Positions 7,423 through 16,478 are shown, counted from the stretch's first letter. The stretch: 49,478 nucleotides of DNA from JAZKAR01 sp040389065 (GCA_040389065.1 JAZKAR010000010.1:1-49478), one strand, 5' to 3'. Numbers and translations: made by a program. The notes: generated from the sequence alone by a model not told the origin.

Positions 7423-7515
7423 TTCTAAAAATATTAGTAAAAACCATTCATTATCTTCCTAAACTTAGCTTTAATTATTTTTGATGCTGAAAATATCTAT
7501 TTTTAATAATTATCA

Positions 7516-7565
7516 TATGAGAATCATTCTATTTTTAGCTTAACATCCTAAAATCCTAGTATAAT
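7516..7565 (+). promoter_or_regulatory. Promoter region of hns-like gene with a Fur-box-like site
   Basis: TATAAT at 7560-7565 is a perfect -10 box 35 bases before the H-NS start; no clear -35 is seen. TATGAGAATCATTCT (7516-7530) matches the Fur consensus AATGATAATCATTAT at 12 of 15 positions by eye. Fur control is a guess. Confidence 0.3.
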
Positions 7566-7599
7566 TTCATTATAGTTAATAGCTTTTAAAGGATAAAAA

Positions 7600-7908
7600 A
7601 TGAGCGTAGATTTAACCAATCTTTCTTTTACAGATTTGCAAAATCTTCAAAAAGAACTACAAAATCAATTTAAAACGCGTCAATCACAAAATCTTAAAGA
7701 GGCACGCGCTGCGATAAAAGAAGTCGAGTCTAGATATGGGTATACTGTTGAAGAAATTCTTGCAGGTAAAAAAGCAGCCAATAGCGTAGAAGCCAAATTT
7801 CGTAACCCTGAAAATAATGAAGAAACTTGGACAGGACGCGGTAAAAAACCTAAATGGGTTCAAGATGCTTTAGCAAATGGTCAAAGTTTAGATAATTTTA
7901 AAATCTAA
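7600..7908 (+). CDS. H-NS family nucleoid protein (BpH3 type)
   Basis: The 102-residue protein has an N-terminal coiled-coil oligomerisation region (about 1-50, LTNLSFTDLQNLQKELQNQF). The C-terminal DNA-binding motif is TWTGRGKKPKWVQDAL (about 79-94). The GRG[KR]KPxW form is typical of betaproteobacterial H-NS proteins such as BpH3. These proteins bind AT-rich DNA and silence horizontally acquired genes, which fits the AT-rich, mobile-element-laden window. AAAGGAT at 7588-7594 is a good ribosome binding site. A strong hairpin follows the stop, so it is transcribed alone. Confidence 0.93.
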   Translation: MSVDLTNLSFTDLQNLQKELQNQFKTRQSQNLKEARAAIKEVESRYGYTVEEILAGKKAANSVEAKFRNPENNEETWTGRGKKPKWVQDALANGQSLDNFKI

Positions 7909-7922
7909 CTGCTAATGAATAA

Positions 7923-7960
7923 AAAGGTACTTATAACAATTAATCCTTATAAGTACCTTT
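7923..7960. terminator. Hairpin terminator after the H-NS gene
   Basis: AAAGGTACTTATAA and TTATAAGTACCTTT form a perfect 14-bp stem with a 10-base loop, starting 14 bases after the stop. The flanking A and T runs allow bidirectional function with the convergent lipoprotein pseudogene. Confidence 0.85.
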
Positions 7961-8117
7961 ATTATCTAAAAAAAACAATAAATAATCATATTTATAATAC
8001 ATGTAACTTACTAAAAATTTTTTACTCACAATCTATTTTTGTTATAATTTTTACTGTTCAAAATCATAATAGCTCAAAAGTATCTGAATCATTTATTAGT
8101 TTAAAAACAAAATACCA

Positions 8118-8910
8118 TTATTCAAAAGTAAAAGGAAGAATCCAAGCTTTTATTCCGAAATTGCCAACAATATCCTCACCCTGCATCCATAATGCTGCTG
8201 AGCAACCATGGCTAAGACCTGAAACACTTTTCAATGAAGCTTGTAAATCCTCATTCGAAATGATTTCGCTAGTAGACCACCCTTTAGTTGGTTTATAAAT
8301 ACTCCCCCAAATCTTCTTATATCCTAAATATTGCTCCCAAAAAACTGCAGCGTTACCTTTTTCATCCATAATAAGAAAAGGATTATCGACCATAGCAATA
8401 TTATCGGAAAAACGTTTTCTGCCTTGCCATCCATTTTTATCAAACCATGCAGCTATTATGAAAGATCCGTCATTCCATGCCATCATCCCTGCACCTGAGC
8501 TATTCATAACGATGGTAGGCTGGACACCTACTTTTGAAAGTTCTTCAGGCTCCAACCAATTTGATTGCGCCAGCATCCTAGTGTATTGCAAGCTCCTCAA
8601 TGAGTTCATATAACTAATGTGGAATATCAACATCACATTACCACTATTATCGATAGCAGCTTTATAATTTATAGTTTGTATTCTAGTGTCTTGACTAGGA
8701 GCAGGTATAGCAGCAATAGCAGGTGTATTCCACAAGCCATCTGCTTTTTTTACCGTCGCCATTAAACGCTCATCGTACAATCCATCTGACGGTTACTGTT
8801 GAATTGGTAGGGGTTAAGGCAGTATTTCCACCTCCACCACAAGCCGTTAAAAGCATACTTGTTATGACTAAAAACACAAAAACTTGTGTTTGAAAAACCC
8901 ATTGCTTCAT
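8118..8910 (-). pseudogene. Lipoprotein gene with one frameshift
   Basis: ATG 8910 opens a frame with a typical lipoprotein signal (MKQWVFQTQVFVFLVITSM, lipobox LLTAC followed by GGGG). It hits a stop at 8770 after 46 codons. A second frame, overlapping at about 8780, carries on for 220 codons to 8118 with no good start of its own (only TTG). The pieces join naturally through a one-base indel near 8782. The body has recurring segments such as GMMAWNDGSFIIAAWF and GNAAVFWEQYLGYKKIWG, reminiscent of beta-propeller repeat proteins. The function is unknown. It could be a true pseudogene or a sequencing error. Confidence 0.65.
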
Positions 8911-9065
8911 TAATAAATCCCTATATTTTTATATTGCAACTTAATGCTTTATCGATTTGATTATTTTATCATCAAAATCAAATAATTATAAAAATTATAA
9001 AAATTATTATGATCTATTTTAAATTATTTTACTGCGTAGCTGTCGCGACCCTCGGATGATTGCAG

Positions 9066-9208
9066 GTCGCTACACCTAAAACCATTAACATGGATAAGAG
9101 CGGAGCCAATAAAGCAGCCATGGACAGCTATAATAAGGACCATAAAAAAGTTGAGAATGATCTGGGTATCAAGATTCGCCAGGTAAAATACCTGAATAAT
9201 TTGATTAA
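9066..9208 (+). pseudogene. IS6-family transposase fragment interrupted by IS4 element
   Basis: The frame encodes TINMDKSGANKAAMDSYN, then GIKIRQVKYLNNLIK, the catalytic-core signature of IS6/IS26-type transposases (DKSGAN...IRQ.KYLNN). It stops exactly where the IS4 terminal repeat begins at 9209. The N-terminal part is missing and I do not see the rest of the gene on the far side, apart from a possible KKR codon string right after 10643. Confidence 0.8.
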
Positions 9209-10643
9209 GGGGGTGTAAGCCCAACAATGGCATTCGGTTAAGGCAAGGTATACTTTTTTTCTAAAAACTGAGCAAGGTTTTCCTTCAGATGACCTACGAA
9301 GAGATGTCAGCATTTTGGATAAAAGGCGGTGAATTATTTGAACAAACCTGCCAGGCTATGGATCAAGTATGGCAAAAGCGTAAACGTGTCATCGACACCC
9401 GATTACTGGTTACATTCACCTTGAAGATGATTCTAAGTAAGAACAGGCAAGGTTATGGCAGCAGTCTAAGCGCACTGTGGGAAGCCTGCTCGGACAAAGG
9501 GATTCTTATGCTGTTGCAGCATCGTCGCTGTGTGAGGCCAGACAGAAACTGCCAGAAACAATTTTCAAAACACTCAATAGCAAATTGATTACACTATGGC
9601 ATACCCATCGTAATAACCCTACTTGGAAGGGGCATCGCGTTTTTGCTATCGACGGGTCTAAGCTAAATGCACCTCGTGGCCTACTGAACTACGGCTACAA
9701 AACGCCACGGGAGACGACCAGGCATTATCCTTGCTGCATGGTAAGTTGTTTATATAACCTTCTGGAACAGATAGCCTACGATTTTGAGCTGGTGCCACCG
9801 TCGCTGTGTGCCTGACCATCTTGCGAAACTGGAACCGGGTGATCTGATCATTTTTGACCGAGGTTACTTCAGCTACTTGATGCTGTATCAAGTCTTGGCT
9901 AGTGAACAACATGGCGTATTTCGCCTTCAGCAAGGGACTACCAATCCGCTAGTCACTAAATTCTTGATCAGTGAGCAGGACGACACCGTTATTGAGTACG
10001 CCCCGTCCACCACGGTCAAATATGGCCTCAAGAAACGTGGGCACACTCAGGACTTTCAGCCGCTTGCAGTTAGGTTGGTGAAGTGTAAAATTGGGGATGA
10101 AACTCATGTATATGCCACAACCCTTATGGATCAAACCAATTATTCAGTGGAGTGTTTTTTTAATTTGTATCATGGGTGCTGGGGCATTGAAGAACTATAC
10201 AAGGTTTCGAAACAGTTTATTGACGTAGAGGACTTCCATTCACAAACGGAGCGGGGTGTAAAACATGAGATTTATGGGCACTTTTTACTCATTAATCTTG
10301 CCCGATTATTTGAAACGGATGCTCGCAACAACCTGTTCGATGATGGTCAATCAGCACAGTTTAACTGCACAACTTCATGGCCTGAAACTGGTAAGGTATT
10401 CAAAATCAATTTCAAGCACTGTCTGCTTGTAGTGGGGCGCCACCTGGAAGAACTGCTATTGGTGACCGGACAGATTATTGCAGGATGGCTGGATAAGGCA
10501 ATGGCAGTAGTGGCCAGAATTAGTCAACGCAACCGCCCAGGCCGACGTTACCCACGTCGTTCTTTCAAGCCACGTACTCGGTGGAATTCATTTGGGGTAG
10601 CGCCTACGCCTTAACCAAATGCCATTGTCCCGCTTACACCCCC
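9209..10643 (+). mobile_element. IS4-family insertion sequence with 36-bp terminal inverted repeats
   Basis: The left end 9209-9244 (GGGGGTGTAAGC...GGTTAAGGC) and right end 10608-10643 are inverted repeats differing at about four positions. They enclose a degenerate IS4-type transposase gene. No target-site duplication is visible: the flanks are TTTGATTAA on the left and AAGAAGCGC on the right. That suggests later deletion or recombination at one end. A related IS4 scrap (reading YATTLMDDTNYPVDCF) lies at about 18550-18612 on the minus strand. Confidence 0.9.
9289..10614 (+). pseudogene. IS4-family transposase gene with two frameshifts
   Basis: Three overlapping frames make up one DDE transposase. 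The first starts at ATG 9289 (MTYEEMSAFWIKGGELFEQ). The second carries FAIDGSKLN, the first catalytic Asp. The third carries LIIFDRGYFS, the second Asp, and WGIEELYKVSKQF, the catalytic Glu region. Shifts occur near 9490-9590 and near 9790. The stop codon lies inside the right terminal repeat. It is inactive as written unless programmed frameshifting is used, which is not typical of IS4. Confidence 0.88.
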
Positions 10644-10680
10644 AAGAAGCGCGACCTCTTTCCGATGTATTCAACAACGC

Positions 10681-11571
10681 CTACCAGGGAACGGTAGCGA
10701 ATCTTGCTGCCAAAAAATCAAGCAGCGCCCGCACGGCTGGCAACAAATGTTTGCGCGATGGGTAGAGCGCGTAAATGAACATATCGGGCACCTTCCAATC
10801 CGGCAACACCGCTTGCAGTGTGCCAGTGACCAAATGGGGGTTGGCGAGGTAAGTGGGTTGCAGGGCCACACCACCACCGGCCAAAGCGGCTTTCAGTAAG
10901 GCGGTGGCCTCATTGGCACTGAAATGGCTGACCACGCTGACCTGGGCGTGCTCTTTCCCTCGTTGAAATTTCCACACGCTTTTGCCAAAGTTCGCATAGC
11001 TTAGACAGCGGTGCGCTGCCAAGTCAGTAGGCATCTGCGGCACACCGTGCGTGGCTAAGTAGTCGGGCGAAGCAACCAGCACAGAAGTACACGGCGCCAA
11101 TACACGACCCATGAGCATGGGGTCTGGCTCCGCACTGATGCGGATGGCCAAGTCGATGCGAGCCTCTACCAGATTGAGCGCGTTCTCGCTGGCATTTAGG
11201 TCGATCTTGAGTTGCGGGTACTCCTTCAAAAAATCAACTACTGCCTTGGCCAGTTGCGCATAAGCGAAAGAGACGCTGCAAGTGACACGTAATTGACCGC
11301 GTACGCCACCATCGTGGCTAGTGGTTTCTTCCTCCACGGTTTCCATGAGCGTCAGCATTTGCTGGCTGCGACGCAAGCAGCTTTCCCCCGCATCGGTTAG
11401 TGTCACGCTACGCGTGGTGCGCTGTAACAGCCGAGTGCCCAACCACTGCTCTAGCTCGGCCACATAGCGGGTGACCGCAGCGCGCGACATGTCCAGTTTG
11501 TCAGCCGTGGCACTAAAGCTGCCACTGTTGGCAACCTCCACAAATACCTGCATGGCAGTCAGTCGATCCAT
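10681..11571 (-). CDS. LysR-family transcriptional regulator
   Basis: The 296-residue protein has the N-terminal LysR winged helix (MDRLTAMQVFVEVANSGSFS, then RAAVTRYVAELEQWLGTRLL, residues 1-60), a linker helix, and a periplasmic-binding-protein-like effector domain. The family binds DNA as tetramers and responds to a small ligand. It is divergently transcribed from the MBL-fold gene, 123 bases away, and an AATATG-AAA-CATATT palindrome lies 11 bases before its start; the MBL gene is the likely target. Its codons are visibly more GC-rich than those of the flanking chromosome, as are those of the next two genes, which suggests joint transfer. The IS4 right end is only 37 bases beyond its stop. 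Confidence 0.92.
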   Translation of the reverse strand: MDRLTAMQVFVEVANSGSFSATADKLDMSRAAVTRYVAELEQWLGTRLLQRTTRSVTLTDAGESCLRRSQQMLTLMETVEEETTSHDGGVRGQLRVTCSVSFAYAQLAKAVVDFLKEYPQLKIDLNASENALNLVEARIDLAIRISAEPDPMLMGRVLAPCTSVLVASPDYLATHGVPQMPTDLAAHRCLSYANFGKSVWKFQRGKEHAQVSVVSHFSANEATALLKAALAGGGVALQPTYLANPHLVTGTLQAVLPDWKVPDMFIYALYPSRKHLLPAVRALLDFLAARFATVPW

Positions 11572-11582
11572 TATTTGCTCGA

Positions 11583-11597
11583 AATATGAAACATATT
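11583..11597. promoter_or_regulatory. Candidate LysR operator
   Basis: AATATGAAACATATT is a perfect interrupted palindrome in the divergent lysR/MBL intergenic region, where LysR proteins usually bind. Confidence 0.5.
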
Positions 11598-11694
11598 AAG
11601 CCAGATTATAGCGTTTATTTGATCGATAATTAAAACTATACTTCATTTAAGCGCTGTAGAGCGTCTACTTCAAACAAACTGATAGGAATTCACT

Positions 11695-12561
11695 ATGATT
11701 CGCACGACTGTTATCGCCGCTTCTCTGGCTATTGCCTTCACCTCGGCCCAAGCTGCCCAACCGCTGACCGTCAGGGTCTACAACGCAAATGGCAACAGCT
11801 TTAACGTCAACTCCACGCTGGTCTACGGCGAAAAAGAAGCCATAGTGATTGATGCGGGCTTCACCCAAGCTGACGCTTTGCGTATTGCCGCCAACGTTCT
11901 CGACAGTGGCAAGCAACTCACCACCATTTATGTGAGCCAAGCCGATCCAGATTACTACTTCGGCGTTGAAACTTTGAAGGAACTCTTCCCGCAGGCCGAC
12001 GTTGTAAGCTCACCCGCTGTGCTGAACAAGCTTGCGTCAACTATGGCCGGGAAAGTGGCTTACTGGGGCCCGCAGATGGGTGCAAATGCACCGCACAAGC
12101 CTGTGACACCCCGTGCGTTGGAGGGCAACACCTTAAAACTGGAAGGCCAAACGATTGAGATTCGTGGCACACAGGATCTGCTGGCACACCGTCCTTATGT
12201 TTGGATTCCATCTATCAAAGCCATCGTTGGCAACATTGGCGTGTTCGGCAACATGCATGTGTGGACGGCTGACACGCAAACCACAGCCGTGCGTGCTGCC
12301 TGGGTGGCCCAGCTGGACGAAATGGCGGCTCTCAAGCCCGAATTGGTCGTTCCTGGTCACATGAATGCCAATGCCAAGATGGATGCCAGTGCAATTGCCT
12401 TTACGAAAGACTACCTGCTGTCATTCGAGAAAAACCTAACAGTGAGCAATAACAGCGCCGAATTGGTCAACGCCATGATGCAGGCGTACCCGCATGTGAT
12501 GGATGGTCGCATGTCCTTGGACATTGGCGCCAAGGTAAACAAGGGCGAAATGAAGTGGTAA
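11695..12561 (+). CDS. Exported MBL-fold hydrolase-like protein lacking the usual metal-binding histidines
   Basis: The 288-residue protein starts with a Sec signal (MIRTTVIAASLAIAFTSAQA|AQ), so it should be periplasmic. NSTLVYGEKEAIVIDAGF and the following strands fit a metallo-beta-lactamase fold. The zinc motif normally written HxHxDH (as in THAHPDHYFG) reads SQADPDYYFG here. The three His are therefore replaced by Gln, Asp and Tyr, while the Asp is kept. LVVPGHMN and GNMHVW retain later His residues. It may be a noncatalytic or altered-metal member. AGGAATTCACT precedes ATG 11695. It is paired with a divergent LysR gene. Confidence 0.82.
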   Translation: MIRTTVIAASLAIAFTSAQAAQPLTVRVYNANGNSFNVNSTLVYGEKEAIVIDAGFTQADALRIAANVLDSGKQLTTIYVSQADPDYYFGVETLKELFPQADVVSSPAVLNKLASTMAGKVAYWGPQMGANAPHKPVTPRALEGNTLKLEGQTIEIRGTQDLLAHRPYVWIPSIKAIVGNIGVFGNMHVWTADTQTTAVRAAWVAQLDEMAALKPELVVPGHMNANAKMDASAIAFTKDYLLSFEKNLTVSNNSAELVNAMMQAYPHVMDGRMSLDIGAKVNKGEMKW

Positions 12562-12581
12562 GGATATAAGAAGATAACACC

Positions 12582-12755
12582 ATGCGCACCACCGTTATTT
12601 TTTACACTTTGCGAATCAACGATCAAAAAGCTTGGCAAGATGTTATGCCCCTGTTTCTCTCGGGCCGCGCCAATGTGCATAAAACAAGCAGGCCTTGGGA
12701 GCGCGCGGAAATGTGTAAAGTGGCAACCAGCATAGTGTTCTCACCCTACAAATAG
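12582..12755 (+). CDS. 57-residue ORF, probable gene fragment
   Basis: The ORF begins 20 bases after the MBL gene with AGGATATAAGAAG upstream and encodes MRTTVIFYTLRINDQKAWQD followed by about 37 further residues. I recognise no family. Its GC-rich composition matches the neighbours. Its short length and position just before a truncated prpB suggest a leftover of rearrangement. Confidence 0.3.
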   Translation: MRTTVIFYTLRINDQKAWQDVMPLFLSGRANVHKTSRPWERAEMCKVATSIVFSPYK

Positions 12756-12784
12756 GCTTCAGCAATTAATCGAAAGGGATCTTC

Positions 12785-13195
12785 ATGACAATCTATTCTG
12801 CGGGTGCATTATTTCGGCGCGCAATGCAAGAAGAGTCACCGTTGCAGATAGTCGGTGCAATCAATGCTAATCATGCTTTGCTAGCCAAGCGCGCCGGCTT
12901 CAGGGTAATTTATCTGTCCGGAGGGGGCGTCGCAGCGGGCTCCCTGAGATTGCCGGATCTGGGCATTTCCAATCTCAATGACGTGCTGACCGACGTGCGC
13001 CGCATCACGGATGTCTGCGACGTGCCCTTGCTAGTCGATGTCGATACCGGGTTTGGTATTTCAGCTTTCAATGTTGCGCGTACCGTTAAGTCTATGATCA
13101 AATTCGGAGCTGCTGCCATTCATATTGAAGACCAGGTTGGCGTCAAGCGTTGTGGCCATCGCCCGAACAAAGAGATCGTTACTACGCGTTTGTGA
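12785..13195 (+). pseudogene. prpB: Truncated 2-methylisocitrate lyase (PrpB N-terminal part)
   Basis: The frame of 136 codons matches PrpB from the start: ESPLQIVGAINANHALLAKR, IYLSGGGVAAGS, LLVDVDTGFG and VGVKRCGHRPNKEIV, including the active-site KRCGH motif. PrpB cleaves 2-methylisocitrate to pyruvate and succinate in propionate degradation and is about 290 residues long. Here the homology ends after NKEIV and the frame stops at TTRL, seven bases before a serine recombinase gene. The second half of the TIM barrel is missing, so it is not functional. GAAAGGGAT is a good ribosome binding site before ATG 12785. The other prp genes are absent. Confidence 0.9.
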
Positions 13196-13201
13196 TTTAG
13201 C

Positions 13202-13807
13202 ATGAAAGTAATCGCATACCTTCGTGTTTCCACAGGAAATCAGGAGATCAATAATCAACGATTAGCTATCCTCGACTATGCCCATCGTCATCAACTTCAG
13301 ATCAATGAATTCCTAGAGGTGCAGGTATCATCTCGTAAATCGCTCAAGGAACGTGGTATCGATGGATTGTTTGCTGGGTTGCAAGCAGGAGACCTTCTGT
13401 TAGTCAGCGAATTATCACGCCTAGGCCGCAGTCTTGGACAAATTATTCATATCGTTGATGATTTAATCAAAAAACAGATTCGCTTTATCGCCATAAAAGA
13501 AAATATCCAACTCAATGGTCAGCAAGATATGCAAACCAAAGTAATGATCACTTTATTCGGCTTATTTTCTGAAATTGAACGAGATTTAATATCAGAGCGC
13601 ACACGGGAAGGATTGGTGGCAGCCAGAGCAAAAGGTCATCTGCTTGGTCGGCCAAAAGGATCACGTAGCCCATCAAAGCTTGATGGTAAAGAAGCAGAAA
13701 TTCGAATGTTTTTAGCGAAGAAGGTGTCAAAGGCATCTATTGCCAAGATATTAGAGGTATCTCGTACTACGCTTCAACATTTTATAAAATCCAGAAAACT
13801 AATTTGA
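13202..13807 (+). CDS. Serine recombinase (resolvase/invertase family)
   Basis: The 201-residue protein starts MKVIAYLRVSTGNQ; Ser10 in YLRVST is the nucleophile position of gamma-delta-type resolvases. ELSRLGRSLGQI and ERTREGLVAARAKGHLLGRPKG are further family motifs, followed by a C-terminal helix-turn-helix (KVSKASIAKILEVSRTTL, about 170-190). The length is normal for a small resolvase or invertase. It acts at short crossover sites. It sits immediately after the truncated prpB, at the end of the GC-richer block, so it may have driven the rearrangement there. No obvious res site or invertible segment is visible next to it. Confidence 0.92.
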   Translation: MKVIAYLRVSTGNQEINNQRLAILDYAHRHQLQINEFLEVQVSSRKSLKERGIDGLFAGLQAGDLLLVSELSRLGRSLGQIIHIVDDLIKKQIRFIAIKENIQLNGQQDMQTKVMITLFGLFSEIERDLISERTREGLVAARAKGHLLGRPKGSRSPSKLDGKEAEIRMFLAKKVSKASIAKILEVSRTTLQHFIKSRKLI

Positions 13808-13949
13808 CTGGAAACAGAAAAATTGTACGTTTAACAAAAATGTATCAGGTTAGAGTCTATGAAATTTGAAATATTACGTGAAATAATCCAAATTAATACC
13901 CTATTTTGATGCATTACTTACAGCAACCTGACATAAAATATTTAGTAGC

Positions 13950-14750
13950 CTATGATTTTTCCATTTCATCAAAAATTTCTTTTATAAAATATTCAGATGG
14001 TGTTACTCCAAGAGTTTTTCGAAACATGGCGCTGAATGCACTAGGACTATCATACCCAAGCTGGAATGCTATATGATTTATTGCATATTTTTTAGCTAGC
14101 ATTTGAACAGATAAAGTAATCTTCGCTTGTTGAGTCCATTGTCTAAATGTCATGCCTGTATGTATTTGAAAAAGGCGAATAAGTGTGCGTTTACTAGCAC
14201 CAACTAAATCTCCCCACATCTCTAAAGAATTTTTATTTGTAGGCTCATTTAAAATACCGTTACAAATTTTAGATAACCGATGGTCATCAGGTATGGGTAA
14301 AAAAAGAGGCACTATTCTCAGTGGTTTCATTTCTTTAAAAAAAAGTTGAACAATAAGACCATCTCGATCATTTTCATCATAATTAATAGGCATTTTTGTA
14401 ATAGCAATGATGATTTCTCTTAAAAGAGAAGATACTGATATTACACAACAGTGTTTAGGTAGATGAGGTATTGAATGCTCAGAAATATATAGCGTTCTCA
14501 TTTTAACAGTACCAATAGTTTTCATTGCATGTTGGGTATTGGATGGAATCCATACCGCTCTATGAGGCGGAACTACCCAAGAACCTTGACTAGTTATAAC
14601 TAGTATTGCGCCATAGGATGTGTAAATAAGCTGGCTGCGAGTATGTTGGTGAAAATCAATAAAAGATTTGTCAGGAAGATTTCTAGCCATACCACCCACA
14701 GACCTATCTATATGTTGATAGTCTTCTCTATTTTCGCTTTTTCCAAACAT
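13950..14750 (-). CDS. AraC-family regulator with cupin N-terminal domain
   Basis: The 266-residue protein has a cupin-like sensor (FHQHTRSQLIYTSYGAILV, then WVVPPHRAVWIPSNTQHAM, residues 30-80). At the C-terminus it has two AraC helix-turn-helix motifs (SKRTLIRLFQIHTGMTFRQW and HIAFQLGYDSPSAFSAMFRK). This arrangement resembles the NimR/YdeC group, which usually controls a divergent efflux gene. The divergent neighbour, 103 bases away, is a YdcZ-type small transporter and is the likely target. It is AT-rich, unlike the block to its left. Confidence 0.9.
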   Translation of the reverse strand: MFGKSENREDYQHIDRSVGGMARNLPDKSFIDFHQHTRSQLIYTSYGAILVITSQGSWVVPPHRAVWIPSNTQHAMKTIGTVKMRTLYISEHSIPHLPKHCCVISVSSLLREIIIAITKMPINYDENDRDGLIVQLFFKEMKPLRIVPLFLPIPDDHRLSKICNGILNEPTNKNSLEMWGDLVGASKRTLIRLFQIHTGMTFRQWTQQAKITLSVQMLAKKYAINHIAFQLGYDSPSAFSAMFRKTLGVTPSEYFIKEIFDEMEKS

Positions 14751-14853
14751 GGCACTTTCTCGATGTTAGATGGCATTTCATCGCAAGCATAGCATGCGTA
14801 GATGTTATAGCATTTGATTTCAGTAGGAAATTTTGAGATAGGGAGCCAATATT

Positions 14854-15303
14854 ATGCAGGAGTATTTTTTATTCATATTATTTGGAGTAATGGTTGGAAT
14901 ATCTATTGCCGCTCAATCAGGAGTAAATGCAATGCTAAAAACCATATTATCATCACCAATTCAAGCTGCTTTTATATCATTTTTAATAGGTACTATAGTG
15001 TTAGGAATAATAACTATTACCCAAGGATATAAATGGTTTGGCTCTTCTGATATATCAAAATTACCGTGGTGGGCATGGCTGGGTGGAGCATTAGGTGCAT
15101 TTAATATATCAATGAGTGTTTTTTTAGCTCCGAGGCTTGGTGCATTATTATTATGCGTATCGATTGTTTTTGGACAAATGATAGCTTCTTTACTATTCGA
15201 TAATTTAGGCATTGTTGGATATCCGAAAATTGAAATTACCCTTACTAGATTTATCGGGGCTTTTTTAATAGCAGGCGGCTTGTATTTAGTTGCAAATAAA
15301 TAG
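14854..15303 (+). CDS. YdcZ/DUF606-type small membrane transporter (DMT superfamily)
   Basis: The 149-residue protein is nearly all hydrophobic, with about five membrane segments. It carries family motifs near the start (GVMVGISIAAQSGVNAMLK) and at the end (RFIGAFLIAGGLYLV). WWAWLGGALGAFNIS in the middle is characteristic of DUF606. Such proteins belong to the drug/metabolite transporter superfamily and sometimes work in pairs; here there is one. GGGAG at 14841-14845 is a good ribosome binding site. The divergent AraC gene probably regulates it. The substrate is unknown. Confidence 0.85.
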   Translation: MQEYFLFILFGVMVGISIAAQSGVNAMLKTILSSPIQAAFISFLIGTIVLGIITITQGYKWFGSSDISKLPWWAWLGGALGAFNISMSVFLAPRLGALLLCVSIVFGQMIASLLFDNLGIVGYPKIEITLTRFIGAFLIAGGLYLVANK

Positions 15304-15362
15304 TTTTTTATTTATTTTTTATCTTAACGTACATTTTTTTCTCTTTTCGTGAGCTGGTTCCT

Positions 15363-16112
15363 ATGGATAATGTGACGCTTATTGTAATCATTGGAGCCAT
15401 TGTTGCTGGTTTCGTGCAAGGGCTTTCCGGATTTGCCTTTGGAATGGTTGCAATGTCTTTTTGGGCATGGGTGTTAGAACCGCGTCTTGCTGCAACTATG
15501 GCAGTTTTTGGGGCCTTAACCGGGCAAATCTTGGCGGCGGTTACGGTTCGCCGTGGATTTAATTTAAAGTTACTGCTTCCATTTATTCTTGAAGGATTTG
15601 CAGGCATTCCTATAGGCATTGCCCTACTTCCTTTTCTTGATATGCTTCTTTTCAAGACTTTTTTAGGAGGATTGTTAATCCTCTGGTGTCCCACTATGTT
15701 AATAGCACACCAGTTACCCCGGATTACGCTAGGTAGGCGTGTTGCGGATGCAGTTGTTGGGACTCTTGGTGGCATCATGAGTGGAATTGGCGGGTTTGCT
15801 GGAGTGATTCCTACACTTTGGTGTACGCTGCGTGGTTTTGATAAAGATGCACAACGTGCGGTCATTCAAAATTTTAATTTCGCGGCGCTGCTGGTCACCA
15901 TGGTTATTTACATTTCTAAAGGTTTTATAACTAAAACTATGTTGCCGATGTTTGCCATTGTAGCTCTGGCTATGCTTGTGCCGACGTTGATGGGATCTCG
16001 CTTATATATTGGAATGAGTGCGGCCACATTTCGAAAAATGGTTTTGAGCCTTCTGACTGTGTCAGGCGCTGCCCTTTTAGCATCTTCGCTACCGAAATTA
16101 ATACACTTCTGA
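15363..16112 (+). CDS. TauE/SafE-family membrane permease
   Basis: The 249-residue protein has about eight membrane segments and the repeated TauE/SafE motifs GFVQGLSGFAFGMVAM (first half) and VVGTLGGIMSGIGGFAG (second half). The family exports or takes up sulfite, sulfonates and organic anions across the inner membrane. It follows the YdcZ gene by 59 bases in the same direction. The pyroglutamate genes pxpBC lie about 750 bases downstream across a remnant-filled gap, so functional linkage is uncertain. Confidence 0.85.
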   Translation: MDNVTLIVIIGAIVAGFVQGLSGFAFGMVAMSFWAWVLEPRLAATMAVFGALTGQILAAVTVRRGFNLKLLLPFILEGFAGIPIGIALLPFLDMLLFKTFLGGLLILWCPTMLIAHQLPRITLGRRVADAVVGTLGGIMSGIGGFAGVIPTLWCTLRGFDKDAQRAVIQNFNFAALLVTMVIYISKGFITKTMLPMFAIVALAMLVPTLMGSRLYIGMSAATFRKMVLSLLTVSGAALLASSLPKLIHF

Positions 16113-16200
16113 GTTCGCATTCTTCATATCCGTGACTGCTTGTTACTCATTTACGCAGGAATCCTTACAATACCCCTAGCTCAAAACGAACACTTTTGGG

Positions 16201-16219
16201 GGTTCTTCCACAGAACCCG
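16201..16219. repeat. Short dispersed hairpin repeat, copy 1
   Basis: GGGTTCT-tccac-AGAACCC, preceded by GAACACTTTTGG and followed by TATAGTTTTTTT. A relative occurs at 23405-23421 with similar flanks. It may act as a terminator for the TauE-type gene, but the shared flanks suggest an old IS end. Confidence 0.6.
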
Positions 16220-16478
16220 CTATAGTTTTTTTGCCAACGTGGAAATAAAGCAGTCATCCCATCCATCAGTCTTCCGCGAAATTACAAATATGCATAAAAA
16301 ATGGAGATCAATTTTAAACTCTCAAATTTTTAATCAGTATTTCGTCTAAGAAGTTGATAGTTTTCTCGTAAACCATATTAACGACTAATACATATAGCTG
16401 GCGACCAATCAAAAGTAAAAAAACTACTCAGAATAAGTCCCATTAGGGGCAAAGCTACAAACTTACGACATTTGAGAA

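Noticed and set aside
15308..15865. 185-codon minus-strand ORF opposite the TauE-type gene
   Set aside because: Antisense shadow of a clear membrane permease; no ribosome binding site or domain.
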